From NCBI GenBank assembly GCA_018817795.1, contig JAHITJ010000251.1:1-53486 (forward strand): 53,486 nucleotides of DNA, written 5' to 3'. Positions 40,718 to 48,900 of this stretch are shown here, one piece after another. Position numbers and translations under genes: made by a program. Within the stretch, counting starts at the first letter, position 1. Every line of letters begins with the position of its first letter. Source of the stretch: Myxococcota bacterium. Its GTDB lineage: Bacteria > Myxococcota_A > Polyangia > HGW-17. The notes beneath the pieces are model-generated. The model did no database searches. It was given only the letters and a program-made list of their open reading frames with translations, and was not told the DNA's origin.

Positions 40718-42439
40718 ATGAGCATGGTAGGCGCCATCGATATCGGAAGTGCAACCGTTTCGGGATGCGTCCTGGAGATTCAGCGGGCCGGCATGAAAGT
40801 GCTGCAGTACGAAACGCTGCCGCTGCCTGTCGAGCCCGAGGGAAAGGAAGCAGCCATCCGGACTCTGGTTGGCCGTTTGAACCTGGCCCACGTCAAACAG
40901 GTGGTCGCCAACCTGGACCAACCGGTCTTCGTGCGCAACCTGGAGTTTCCCTTTTCGGACCTCAAAAAGATCGAGCCGTTGATCTCCTATGAGTTGGACG
41001 ACCAGATTCCAATGGACGTCGATGATCTGGTGATCACCCATGGCCACACGGTTCAGAAGGACAAGACCGAGGTCCTGGTCGTGGCCGCCTCCCGCGAGGG
41101 GGTCGCCGAGCAACTGCGGATGCTCTTGGCCTGCGGTGTGGAAGTGACCAAACTGGTACATCCGGGCAACCCGGCGATGTTCTTCTCCGGTCCGGGGGAT
41201 CCGTGCACGGTCGTCATCGATCTGGGTGCCCGCGTGACGCATATGTCGGCGCTGGTGCGGGGGACCCTGCTGACCCTGCGATCCTGGACAGATGGCATGG
41301 AATCCATGGTTTCGGCGCTGGCCAGGTACAGTTCCCAGGATGAACAGCAGGTGCGGGAATGGTTGAGCGTGCAAGGGCGGATCACGGCCCCGGGCCAGCA
41401 CGAAGAGGGTTTTGAGCAGGTGATCCGCACCGAGGTGGAGCGGTTCTTCGAGGAGTGGCGCCGGTTCATCCTGTCGTTCCAGACGCGTCACCAGGAGACC
41501 GTGGAGCGCGTGGTCCTGATTGGAAACGGGGCGCGGCTTCCCGGGCTCGCGACAGCGGCCGCTGCGTTCTTCAACGTCCCAGTGCAGGTAGGCCTGGTTC
41601 CCGGGGAGACCCTCGCGGATCCAAAAAAGGCGAGCGTCGTGGCTCTGGCGTATCTTGGCTCGTCGGGTGAGGCGCTCAATTTCCGTCGCGGAGAGTTTGC
41701 GCTGGGGGCCAAAGACAGCCTTGTTAAAAAGAAGGCGCTTGCAGTTGTTTTAGGGTTAAGTATATTCTTTACCATGATGGTAGGTGCCTCTCTGTTCACC
41801 CTGTGGCGACTGGAGAAAGAGGAACGGGATCTTCTGGGCCTGACTGGCCAACTCAGCTCCGAGGTGCTCGGAAAGCAATTGTACGATCCGGCCGCCATCA
41901 AGAAGCAGATCAAGCAGAAGACCCAGAAGACGCGCGCCAATGGATCGGATCAGTTTCTGCCACGCATGAGCGCATGGGTGCTGTTGAGCCAGATCTCCGA
42001 GAAGATGCCGCTCAATGCGGCGCTGGAAGGCGATGCGGCGCCCACCAATCCGACCGCTGCGATGGACAAGGGCACAACGGGTCCCGAGGCCAAGCCCGAA
42101 GAGAAGACCGAAGCCAAGCCTGAAGAGAAAACCGAGGCCAAGGATGGGGAGAAGCCCTCGGAAAAGGTCGCCGGAGAAGAGGGCAAGGACAAGCCGGTTG
42201 TGAAGAAGGAAGAGCCCATTGCTCCTGTTCGTGTGGATATTCAAAAAATTCACGTCCGCCCTGGCAAGGTCAGCATCGGCGGCGTGGTGAACAACGCGCA
42301 GGAAGTCGACGAGATCATCCGCGGCCTGCGCCGGATCCCATGTTTTCAGGAGATCGCCCCGGGGGCGATCAAGACCGTGGGCACCGGTGAGGAAGAGAAA
42401 CGCGAATTCTCCATCGAGATCACGATGGAATGCATGTGA
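40718..42439 (+). CDS. gspL: type II secretion protein GspL (PilM-like plus PilN-like)
   Basis: A 573-residue GspL. The N-terminal 330 residues form an actin-like fold similar to PilM (MVGAIDIGSATVSGCVLE; VVIDLGARVTHMSAL; VVLIGNGARLPGL), which binds GspE. A membrane helix (about 347-365) and a periplasmic part that looks PilN-like follow (VDIQKIHVRPGKVSIGGVV ... EFSIEITMECM). A Lys/Pro/Glu linker built of 24-bp repeats separates two halves of the periplasmic part. The gene also keeps the order L before M. It starts 9 bases after gspK, with AGGGTG upstream. Confidence 0.9.
   Translation: MSMVGAIDIGSATVSGCVLEIQRAGMKVLQYETLPLPVEPEGKEAAIRTLVGRLNLAHVKQVVANLDQPVFVRNLEFPFSDLKKIEPLISYELDDQIPMDVDDLVITHGHTVQKDKTEVLVVAASREGVAEQLRMLLACGVEVTKLVHPGNPAMFFSGPGDPCTVVIDLGARVTHMSALVRGTLLTLRSWTDGMESMVSALARYSSQDEQQVREWLSVQGRITAPGQHEEGFEQVIRTEVERFFEEWRRFILSFQTRHQETVERVVLIGNGARLPGLATAAAAFFNVPVQVGLVPGETLADPKKASVVALAYLGSSGEALNFRRGEFALGAKDSLVKKKALAVVLGLSIFFTMMVGASLFTLWRLEKEERDLLGLTGQLSSEVLGKQLYDPAAIKKQIKQKTQKTRANGSDQFLPRMSAWVLLSQISEKMPLNAALEGDAAPTNPTAAMDKGTTGPEAKPEEKTEAKPEEKTEAKDGEKPSEKVAGEEGKDKPVVKKEEPIAPVRVDIQKIHVRPGKVSIGGVVNNAQEVDEIIRGLRRIPCFQEIAPGAIKTVGTGEEEKREFSIEITMECM
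42086..42133 (+). repeat. 24-bp duplication in gspL
   Basis: Two 24-bp units (42086-42109 and 42110-42133) encode EAKPEEKT each, with a partial third copy after them. They form a charged linker in the periplasmic part of GspL. Confidence 0.85.
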
Positions 42440-42489
42440 CGGATGGGCCAAATCATTGGCCCGGATGTTGGCAATAGACGGAGGCGTCC

Positions 42490-43140
42490 ATGAAATGGAT
42501 GGAAAAAATTGAACAAATGTACGATCAGTTCACGGCGCGCGAGCAGAAGATCCTCGTTTCCATGGTGCTGGTGGTGCTGGGCTTTGTATTTTTCATGTTC
42601 GCGTTCTTCATCTCCGACGCGTTCGACGAGCGCCGGGAGCGCATCCGGACTCTGCGCGAGGCGGTGACGCTGCTGCAGAAGAACCGGAACCTGGTACAGG
42701 AGAGCCGGCAGGCCCAGGCGACGCTGGAGCTCAAGGCGGTGCAGAAACCCCCGATGCTGCAGGGGCACTTGGACCAGATCGCCAAGCAATTTGAATTGTC
42801 GCTGAACTTCACGCCGCAGAAGCCCAAGGATTTGGGCGAAAATCAAGAATATCAGGTTGAGAGCGTCGAACTGAAGCTGCATGACGCGCCGATCAAGAAC
42901 CTCATGCAGTTTCTGGATCAGATCGAGCGCGGCAACTACATTATGATGATCACGGACATCAAGTTGACCACGCGTCGCGGGCAGCCGGACCGCATGGATC
43001 CGGTGCTGATCGTGTCCAGTTATTACAAACGCAGCGCCGAAGAGCTCAAGGCCCTGCACGACAAGGCCGCCGAGTCGGACAAGAGTAAAGATAAAGCGGA
43101 TATGAAAGAATCCACCAAAACCACCAAAGACGATCTTTGA
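42490..43140 (+). CDS. gspM: type II secretion protein GspM
   Basis: An inner-membrane partner of GspL. The 216-residue protein has a cytoplasmic start with MKWMEKIEQMYDQFTAREQK, one membrane helix (about 20-40), a coiled-coil-like segment (about 45-75), and a ferredoxin-like periplasmic domain (EYQVESVELKLHDAPIKNL; LMQFLDQIERGNYIMMITDI). A Lys/Asp/Ser/Thr-rich tail closes it. GGAGG lies 6 bases upstream of the start. It overlaps the gspN upstream region. Confidence 0.85.
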   Translation: MKWMEKIEQMYDQFTAREQKILVSMVLVVLGFVFFMFAFFISDAFDERRERIRTLREAVTLLQKNRNLVQESRQAQATLELKAVQKPPMLQGHLDQIAKQFELSLNFTPQKPKDLGENQEYQVESVELKLHDAPIKNLMQFLDQIERGNYIMMITDIKLTTRRGQPDRMDPVLIVSSYYKRSAEELKALHDKAAESDKSKDKADMKESTKTTKDDL

Positions 43141-43160
43141 TGGAGGAGGAGGGTGAGGCA

Positions 43161-44291
43161 ATGATGTGGAAAAAATGGGGAATCAAGGCTGGCATTTTCA
43201 TGGGCTATTCGCTGCTGGGGAGCCTCGCGTTCTATACCGCGTTCTCGTTCTTCATGGACTGGGAGCTGGTGAAGTCCCGGGTGGCTTCGGAGCTTGGGAA
43301 GGCCACCGGTTATGACGTGAAGTTGGCCTCGGTGGAGTTGTCGGGGCTTTCGGGACTGACCATCTCCGGGATCACGCTCACGGAGAAGTCGCCCAAGAAT
43401 CCTGAGGAACCATCGGTGATTCGTATTGAGGCGCTCGATCTCAAGGCCAACGTGTTTTCGATGATGGGAAGCAATCCCTCCTTCTCCTTCGATGCAACGA
43501 TGCTCGGTGGCAAGATCGCCGGCAAGGTGGATGTGGGGAAGACCTCGCGCAAGCTCAAACTTGAGTTGGAGAACGTCAAGGTGGACAAGATTCCGGGTAT
43601 CGGCTCGGCCATCACCCTGCCCATGACAGGACGGCTGTCCGCTACGGGTTCCCTGGAGATGCCGCCCGAAGGGATGCGTCTGGCAGATGGCGATTTTCAA
43701 ATATCCTGCAAGAACTGCATCATGGGGGACGGGAAGGCGAAGGTGAAGGCCGCCTTCGTGGCGACGCCCAACAATCCGGCGTCGGCTGCCTGGGCCAAGG
43801 AAGGTTTCACCCTGCCGCCGCTGTCGCTGGGCAAGTTCTCCGGAGGTGTGGAGATAAAAAAGGGCAAAGCGTCGTTCAAGGACATCTCCGCCAAGAGCGT
43901 CGACGGCGAGGCTGAGTTGTCCGGATTCATCACCTTCCGCACCCCGATCAAGACTTCCACCACCAATCTGTACTTCAAGTTCCAGTTCTCCGAGGAGGTC
44001 AAGAAGAAGCACCCGAACCTGGAGGGCATTGAATTGTCTCTGCAGGCCAAGGGCAAGCGCTCCGACGGTTTTTATGGTCTCTCGATGACGGGTCAATTGG
44101 GCGCGATGCGCTTTCTGCCGGCCAAGACCGGTGTGAAGGACTTCGCCAAGACCGCTCCCGACAAGAAGGCCGAAAAGGACAAGTCCAACAACAAGGACAA
44201 ATTCAACAGCAAGGATATGGAGCCCCCGCGGATTCCCTCCGGCATGCGTCGTTCCCGCTCCGGCACGCCCAAGCCGGATGGCGAAAAATAA
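43161..44291 (+). CDS. gspN: type II secretion protein GspN
   Basis: The last gene of the operon, of the deltaproteobacterial GspN type: one N-terminal membrane helix (about 10-30), then an AsmA-like beta-rich periplasmic domain with repeats such as VKLASVELSGLSGLTISGITL, LGGKIAGKVDVG, and GMRLADGDFQISCKNC. A Lys/Asp/Arg-rich tail ends the protein. The role of GspN in secretion is poorly known; it may assist secretin or lipid interactions. Starts at 43161 and 43164 are both acceptable after GAGG; a TTG/ATG farther upstream lacks a ribosome site. The 33 bases after it show no clear terminator. Confidence 0.85.
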   Translation: MMWKKWGIKAGIFMGYSLLGSLAFYTAFSFFMDWELVKSRVASELGKATGYDVKLASVELSGLSGLTISGITLTEKSPKNPEEPSVIRIEALDLKANVFSMMGSNPSFSFDATMLGGKIAGKVDVGKTSRKLKLELENVKVDKIPGIGSAITLPMTGRLSATGSLEMPPEGMRLADGDFQISCKNCIMGDGKAKVKAAFVATPNNPASAAWAKEGFTLPPLSLGKFSGGVEIKKGKASFKDISAKSVDGEAELSGFITFRTPIKTSTTNLYFKFQFSEEVKKKHPNLEGIELSLQAKGKRSDGFYGLSMTGQLGAMRFLPAKTGVKDFAKTAPDKKAEKDKSNNKDKFNSKDMEPPRIPSGMRRSRSGTPKPDGEK

Positions 44292-44324
44292 AATTGATCG
44301 TTTGATAATGATCTAATTTACGAT

Positions 44325-44867
44325 TTATGATTTTTCAGGGGGCATGGTGCGTCGCGGCTTTCGCGGTCCCGGTGCATGACAGCGCCCCTGCTTTTGGTCC
44401 AGTTCGTCGATCCACCCGGCCCTGGCTTCCAAAAAGGCGTCTGCATAGGGCACATAGGGCTTGATGTCCAGCACCGGCGTGCCGTCGAGCAGGTCCACAC
44501 CGCGCAGGTGGAGGGTCCGTCCCTCCAACCAGACCAGTTCCACAGCCGAGAGGCCGATGGCGTTGGGGCGGTGCGGAGAACGGGTGGCCAGGACGCCCCG
44601 ACGGGGACCTCCGCGTGGCGGCTTGACCGTGACCTTCCATCCCTCGCTTTGATGAAAGGCGAAGATCAGCCAGAGCCGGTCGAAGCCGACCAGATCCTGC
44701 AGGACCTTTTCGTCCAGCCAGGGGGCCAGCTCCAGCGAAGCTTCGGCGAAATCTCCCGTCTCGGTTCCTTCCACCACCGTGCCCTGGTGAGGCGCGTCGA
44801 TACGTCGGGTATACGGGGATCGCACCACACCGATGGTGCGAAAAGTGAAATGAAGGTCATCGGTCAT
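44325..44867 (-). CDS. trmO: tRNA (N6-threonylcarbamoyladenosine37-N6)-methyltransferase TrmO
   Basis: Methylates t6A37 in some tRNAs using SAM. The 180-residue protein has the UPF0066/YaeB core: IGVVRSPY, LEGFDRLWLIFAFH-like (here LVGFDRLWLIFAF), RGVLATRSPHRPNAIGLS, and DLLDGTPVLDIKPYVPYADAF. The signature RSPHRPN is complete. The frame is open upstream to 45107 but homology starts at 44867. No strong ribosome site is seen. It is the last gene of a five-gene minus-strand operon starting with a histidine kinase; the link to signalling is unknown. The C-terminal about 30 residues are variable. Confidence 0.92.
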   Translation of the reverse strand: MTDDLHFTFRTIGVVRSPYTRRIDAPHQGTVVEGTETGDFAEASLELAPWLDEKVLQDLVGFDRLWLIFAFHQSEGWKVTVKPPRGGPRRGVLATRSPHRPNAIGLSAVELVWLEGRTLHLRGVDLLDGTPVLDIKPYVPYADAFLEARAGWIDELDQKQGRCHAPGPRKPRRTMPPEKS

Positions 44868-44893
44868 GTCGGACGCCTGGGCGATGGCGGTAA

Positions 44894-45376
44894 TTACTTG
44901 TTGATATGCGTATCCACGAGGGCGTCGAACTTGTGCCAGGTCTTGTCGATTTCCTTGATGACCATCTTTTCGACCTGGCCGCCCACGAGGGGAATCTTCA
45001 CCTCGACGTCGAGGGTGGACACCAGGAAGCAGTGCTCGCCCTGGGGTTTGATGTGCATGCTGCCCGAGACGATGACTTTCTTGCCCTGGGGACCTTCCCA
45101 GGTCCACTCGGCGTGGCGCTCCTTGAGGTTCCAGCGGGTCTTGATCAGGATGCTCTCGGTCTTGGATTTGTCCAGGCCGGTCATCCCCTTGGCGTACTCG
45201 GTGGAGTGAACCTCATAGCCGAGTTCGGCGTCGGTGCGCTTGGTCTCCTTGACGTTGGCGTCGAGGGCGCCGGAGACGTCCTTTTGCTTGGCGATCTCGA
45301 ACTCGGGGTTGGTGAGCACGGCCAGAAGTTGATCGGGTGAACAAAGGACGGTACGTTCTTTTTTCAAGCTCTGCAT
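44894..45376 (-). CDS. DUF2505-like SRPBCC-type protein
   Basis: A 160-residue cytoplasmic protein resembling DUF2505, a START/SRPBCC-like fold that could bind a hydrophobic ligand. Visible are KTRWNLKERHAEWTWEGPQGKK, split here as KTRWNLKER and EWTWEGPQGKKV, and a typical C-terminal amphipathic helix (VEKMVIKEIDKTWHKFDAL). No catalytic residues are evident. It is the fourth gene of the kinase operon, 14 bases after the YitT gene and 26 before trmO. The role is unknown. Confidence 0.65.
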   Translation of the reverse strand: MQSLKKERTVLCSPDQLLAVLTNPEFEIAKQKDVSGALDANVKETKRTDAELGYEVHSTEYAKGMTGLDKSKTESILIKTRWNLKERHAEWTWEGPQGKKVIVSGSMHIKPQGEHCFLVSTLDVEVKIPLVGGQVEKMVIKEIDKTWHKFDALVDTHINK

Positions 45377-45390
45377 GATGAAAATTCTCC

Positions 45391-46266
45391 TTATGGGTTG
45401 TTCTTGAAGCTGCGGAAACCTTCCCCGTACACCTGGGCGGCCGAGTCCACCGCGACGAAAACGTCCGGATCGAGGTCGTGCAGGTCGCGCATCAACTGGC
45501 CGACGAGACGTCGGGGAACGTAGGTGATGATGACTTTCCGTGGCTCGTCGGTGAAGCCACCGGTTCCTTCGAAGAGCGTGGCGCCGCGTCCGAGATCCTG
45601 GACGATGTGCTCGCGGATCTCAACGGCGCGCTCGGAGACGATCCACAGGCGTTTGGTCGCCGAGAAGCCGTTGAGGACGAGATCGATGACCTGGGTCTCG
45701 ATGAAGATCAGGATCAGGCTGTACATCAGCAGGCGAGCGCCGAAGAACAAGCCGGCCACGAAGGCCACCCCGAGGTCGAGGAACAGCAGCACCCGGCCCA
45801 CGCTGATGCCCGTGGAGCGCTTGATGAGCGTGGCAATCACGTCGGTGCCGCCGGTGGAGCCGCCGGCATGGAAGATCAGCGACAGCGCGAAGCCGGCTAG
45901 GGTTCCGCCGTAGAACACGGCCAGCGTGAGGTCGTCGGTCAGAGCCTCGATCTGCAGCACATGATTGAAAAAATCGATGGACAGGGTGAACAGCACCGTG
46001 GCGAAGATGGTGCGGAAGCCGAAAGTTGGCCCTAATTTATAATAACCCACAACCAGAGCCACAGACATCAGGGCCAGGGCCACAGAACCAATGGGAGTGT
46101 TGAAAAGATGATGCAACAGGATCGCGATGCCGGTGAATCCTCCGTCCAGGATGCGATTTGGGGCCATGTACCCGGTGACCGCGAACGCGAGCAGGATCGC
46201 GCCGAAGATCAACTCGAGATAGTCACGGATTCGCAGGATGGGGTGTGAAAAATTAGGCAAAGACAT
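45391..46266 (-). CDS. YitT family membrane protein (DUF161/DUF2179)
   Basis: A 291-residue integral membrane protein with about five hydrophobic helices (DUF161, about 15-190; GYMAPNRILDGGFTGIAILL and HAGGSTGGTDVIA are family-typical) and a cytoplasmic DUF2179 domain (about 200-285; GRGATLFEGTGGFT; KVIITYVPRRLVGQL). The family's transport substrate is not established. It starts 15 bases after the response regulator stop and is followed 14 bases later by a DUF2505-like gene. It contains an AT-rich codon island (GYYKLGPTF) at about 46025-46050. Confidence 0.87.
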   Translation of the reverse strand: MSLPNFSHPILRIRDYLELIFGAILLAFAVTGYMAPNRILDGGFTGIAILLHHLFNTPIGSVALALMSVALVVGYYKLGPTFGFRTIFATVLFTLSIDFFNHVLQIEALTDDLTLAVFYGGTLAGFALSLIFHAGGSTGGTDVIATLIKRSTGISVGRVLLFLDLGVAFVAGLFFGARLLMYSLILIFIETQVIDLVLNGFSATKRLWIVSERAVEIREHIVQDLGRGATLFEGTGGFTDEPRKVIITYVPRRLVGQLMRDLHDLDPDVFVAVDSAAQVYGEGFRSFKNNP

Positions 46267-46281
46267 AGTTAAAAACTATAT

Positions 46282-46959
46282 TTATTGTTGAAAACGGTAC
46301 CCGAAGCCGCGCACGGTGATGAAGTGGTGCGGCTTCCGGGGATTGTCTAATTTTTTACGTAACGTCATCACGAAATTGTCCACGGTGCGCTCGGTGGCGT
46401 CGGTGCCGGACTGCCAGATCTCCGAGAGCAGGAACTCGCGCGACGAGATCTGTCGCGGATTCTGGATGAACCAGTTGAGCAGGTCGAACTCGCGCGGGGT
46501 CAGGTGCACCACCTTGCCGGCACGCAAAATCTTGCGCTCCTCAGGGAAGACTTCCACATCGCCGAAGGTCACCACGCGGGTGTTGCCGAACCGCCGGCGC
46601 AGGATGGCCGTCACGCGGGCCAGCAGCTCCAGCAGTTCGAAGGGCTTGGTCATATAGTCGTCGGCGCCGGCCTGAAGTCCCTGCACCTTCACGTCCACAT
46701 CGCCACGGGCCGACAGGATCAGGATCGGCGTGGAGTCGCCGCGACCGCGCAGCGTTCGGATGATGTCGATGCCGTCGATGTCGGGCAGCATCAGATCCAG
46801 GATGATCAGATCGAACTTGCGGGTCTCGCACTGGGTGAGGGCCAGTTTGCCACGGGGTGCGGCTGTAATCAAATAACCTTCCGTCTGGAGGTTCAGCAGC
46901 ATGCCTGCCAAAAGCGCAGGATCGTCTTCCACGAGCAGGATTTCAGCCGGTGTGTTCAT
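46282..46959 (-). CDS. OmpR-type response regulator
   Basis: A 225-residue DNA-binding response regulator. The receiver has the acidic pair (VEDDP), phospho-acceptor Asp55 in LDLMLPD, the switch Ser in LSARGD and Lys in MTKPFEL. The C-terminal winged helix matches OmpR/PhoB (LTPREFDLLNWFIQNP; RTVDNFVMTLRKKLD; RGFGYRF). It overlaps the histidine kinase gene by 4 bases, an arrangement typical of cognate pairs. The frame is open 25 codons upstream, inside the kinase gene, but the ATG at 46959 is the homologous start. It controls unknown targets, possibly this operon. Confidence 0.95.
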   Translation of the reverse strand: MNTPAEILLVEDDPALLAGMLLNLQTEGYLITAAPRGKLALTQCETRKFDLIILDLMLPDIDGIDIIRTLRGRGDSTPILILSARGDVDVKVQGLQAGADDYMTKPFELLELLARVTAILRRRFGNTRVVTFGDVEVFPEERKILRAGKVVHLTPREFDLLNWFIQNPRQISSREFLLSEIWQSGTDATERTVDNFVMTLRKKLDNPRKPHHFITVRGFGYRFQQ

Positions 46960-47930
46960 GTGCTTTTCTTCGTCCCTTTTCCGTTTCCGTTGCTTTTTTT
47001 CGTATGCGTGAGCGGAATGCGGATGATGAAACAACTTCCCCGGTCCACTTCGCTCTCAACAAAAATGGACCCGCCATGGGAGACGACGATGGACCGGGCG
47101 ATGCCCAGCCCCAGTCCCACGCCGGAGACCCCGGTGAAGGTGCCTTCGGCGCGGTAGAAGACGTCGAAGATGTGCGCCAGATGCTCCGAAGGGATGCCCT
47201 GTCCGTTGTCGGAGACGCGGTATTCAAAGAATCGGTCGACCTTGGTGGCTTCGGTGACCAGCCGTGTGGTCAGGCCGATGGCACGGTCTTCGCCGGTGTA
47301 CTTGAAGGCGTTGTCGAGTAAATTATACAATGCCCTCTCCAGAGAATCCCGGTCCAGATCAAACTCGGGCGGCTCGTTCATTAAATCCAAAGTTAAATAT
47401 TCATCAGCATTGGGGTGGGTCGAGAGAAAATGATCCACCGTGTCCTGGGCCGGGAGGTTGGCGTTGCAGGGTCGCGGCTGAATGGATTCCGATTTATTAG
47501 TGATACGCTTCCATTCCAGGATCTGCTGGATCAGCCGGTCCAGCCGGTCCGTGGCCGACAGGATCTGTTGGACACACAGATCCGTGTTATCGGGCGTGCG
47601 TCCCCGCTCCAGGGTCTGTGCATACATCTTGATGGCCGTCAGGGGGGAGCGCAGTTCATGGGAGACGTTGGCCAAAAACAGCGTCTGCTTGAGGGCCAGC
47701 TCCTGGGATTTCTTCGTCAGCAGCACGACGATGATGAAGCCCAGGGTGATGCCGATCGCGAAGGTGATCGTCAGGACGCCGAAGATGATGTCCTTGACTT
47801 CGGAATACAGGGCCAGGGAGACGATGCCCACGGCGGTCGTGAAGACGGTGGGAAACAGGATCGCCAGTACCAGTACGGCCTGCGTTCTGCGGTAGAACTG
47901 GGACAGTCGGGCTAGCAACGGTTCTTGCAT
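46956..47930 (-). CDS. sensor histidine kinase
   Basis: A 324-residue membrane histidine kinase. Two closely spaced helices (about 18-42 and 49-72) leave almost no periplasmic loop, so sensing is probably within the membrane or cytoplasmic. The HisKA domain has LANVSHELRSPLTAI with His91. The HATPase domain has the N box LERALYNLLDNAFKYT, G1 VSDNGQGIP, and G2 GVGLGLGIA. It is the first gene of a five-gene minus-strand operon and overlaps the response regulator by 4 bases. AT-rich rare codons cluster near 47320-47410. The divergent EamA gene starts 79 bases upstream. Confidence 0.93.
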   Translation of the reverse strand: MQEPLLARLSQFYRRTQAVLVLAILFPTVFTTAVGIVSLALYSEVKDIIFGVLTITFAIGITLGFIIVVLLTKKSQELALKQTLFLANVSHELRSPLTAIKMYAQTLERGRTPDNTDLCVQQILSATDRLDRLIQQILEWKRITNKSESIQPRPCNANLPAQDTVDHFLSTHPNADEYLTLDLMNEPPEFDLDRDSLERALYNLLDNAFKYTGEDRAIGLTTRLVTEATKVDRFFEYRVSDNGQGIPSEHLAHIFDVFYRAEGTFTGVSGVGLGLGIARSIVVSHGGSIFVESEVDRGSCFIIRIPLTHTKKSNGNGKGTKKST

Positions 47931-48009
47931 GGGCTGTACATATCACATTCGCGCGCGTATAAGTACCATTTTGATTGCCATTTTTCCGGATTTTCTTTAA
48001 ACGCAACGC

Positions 48010-48900
48010 ATGTCCGCCGGTACCCTCCACATGATTATTGCCTCACTCGTGTTCTCGGTGGCGTACTCGTTCATCAAGATCCTCACCCGGGAGCTCGGCT
48101 TCTGGGAGACCGCGTTTTTGCGGGGCGCGCTCGGTTTCATCATCCTGAGCACCTGGCTGCTGCGGGTGCGGCAGCCGGTGCTGGGGCATCGCGCCAACGT
48201 CTGGCCCCTGGTCTCCCGCGGGCTCTTCGGCGGTGTGGCCATGATCCTGTACTTCTGGTCGCTGAAGATGACCACGCTGGCCAACGCCTCGAGCCTGCAC
48301 TATGCGCACCCCCTGTTCACGACGTTCCTGGCGGTGCCGTTTCTGGGCGAGCGGCTGAACCGTGGAAAGGTGATCCTGGTCCTGCTTGCCATGAGCGGCG
48401 TGCTGTTGATCGTGCAGCCGACGCCGGCCCTGCTGAAGGTGGGTTCGCTGCCTGCCCTGGCGTCGGCGCTGTTCGCGAGCCTGGCCTACGTATCGATCAG
48501 TTTCGTGTCCTCTCGGGAGCACCCGGCCGCGATCATCAACGCTTTGTCCTTTGCGACGATGGTGTTGGCCGCGCCGATGACCCTGCTCGCCTGGACTACT
48601 CCGTCTCCGAGGCTGTGGGGGTTCGTGCTGGTCGCGGGCGTACTCACCACGGTGGCGCAATTTTTTATGACCATGGCATACAAACTGGAGCAGGCCAGCA
48701 CCGTCTCGGCTTTCTCTTTCACCTCCATCCTGTGGTCCCTGATGATCGGTGCGCTGGTTTTCGGGGAAATACCGGACCGTCTGGAGGCGTTTGGCATATT
48801 CATCCTGTTCGGGAGCCTGATCGCGCTGGTGCTGGTGCGGTCGCGGGCGGCTTCCCGGACGGAGGTCCAGGAGGCAGTCATTGTCCCGAAAGACATCTAG
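48010..48900 (+). CDS. EamA/DMT-family permease
   Basis: A 296-residue drug/metabolite transporter with ten predicted helices in two EamA repeats (about 8-138 and 150-285). Examples are GFWETAFLRGALGFIILS, NASSLHYAHPLFTTFLAVPFLGE given here as NASSLHYAHPLFTTF, and ASTVSAFSFTSILWSLMIG with GEIPDRLEAFGIFILFGS. The substrate cannot be told from sequence; relatives export amino acids, nucleotides or other metabolites. Its 3' end overlaps lepB by 20 bases, implying coupled translation. No clear promoter is found in the 79 bases shared with the divergent kinase operon. Confidence 0.85.
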   Translation: MSAGTLHMIIASLVFSVAYSFIKILTRELGFWETAFLRGALGFIILSTWLLRVRQPVLGHRANVWPLVSRGLFGGVAMILYFWSLKMTTLANASSLHYAHPLFTTFLAVPFLGERLNRGKVILVLLAMSGVLLIVQPTPALLKVGSLPALASALFASLAYVSISFVSSREHPAAIINALSFATMVLAAPMTLLAWTTPSPRLWGFVLVAGVLTTVAQFFMTMAYKLEQASTVSAFSFTSILWSLMIGALVFGEIPDRLEAFGIFILFGSLIALVLVRSRAASRTEVQEAVIVPKDI

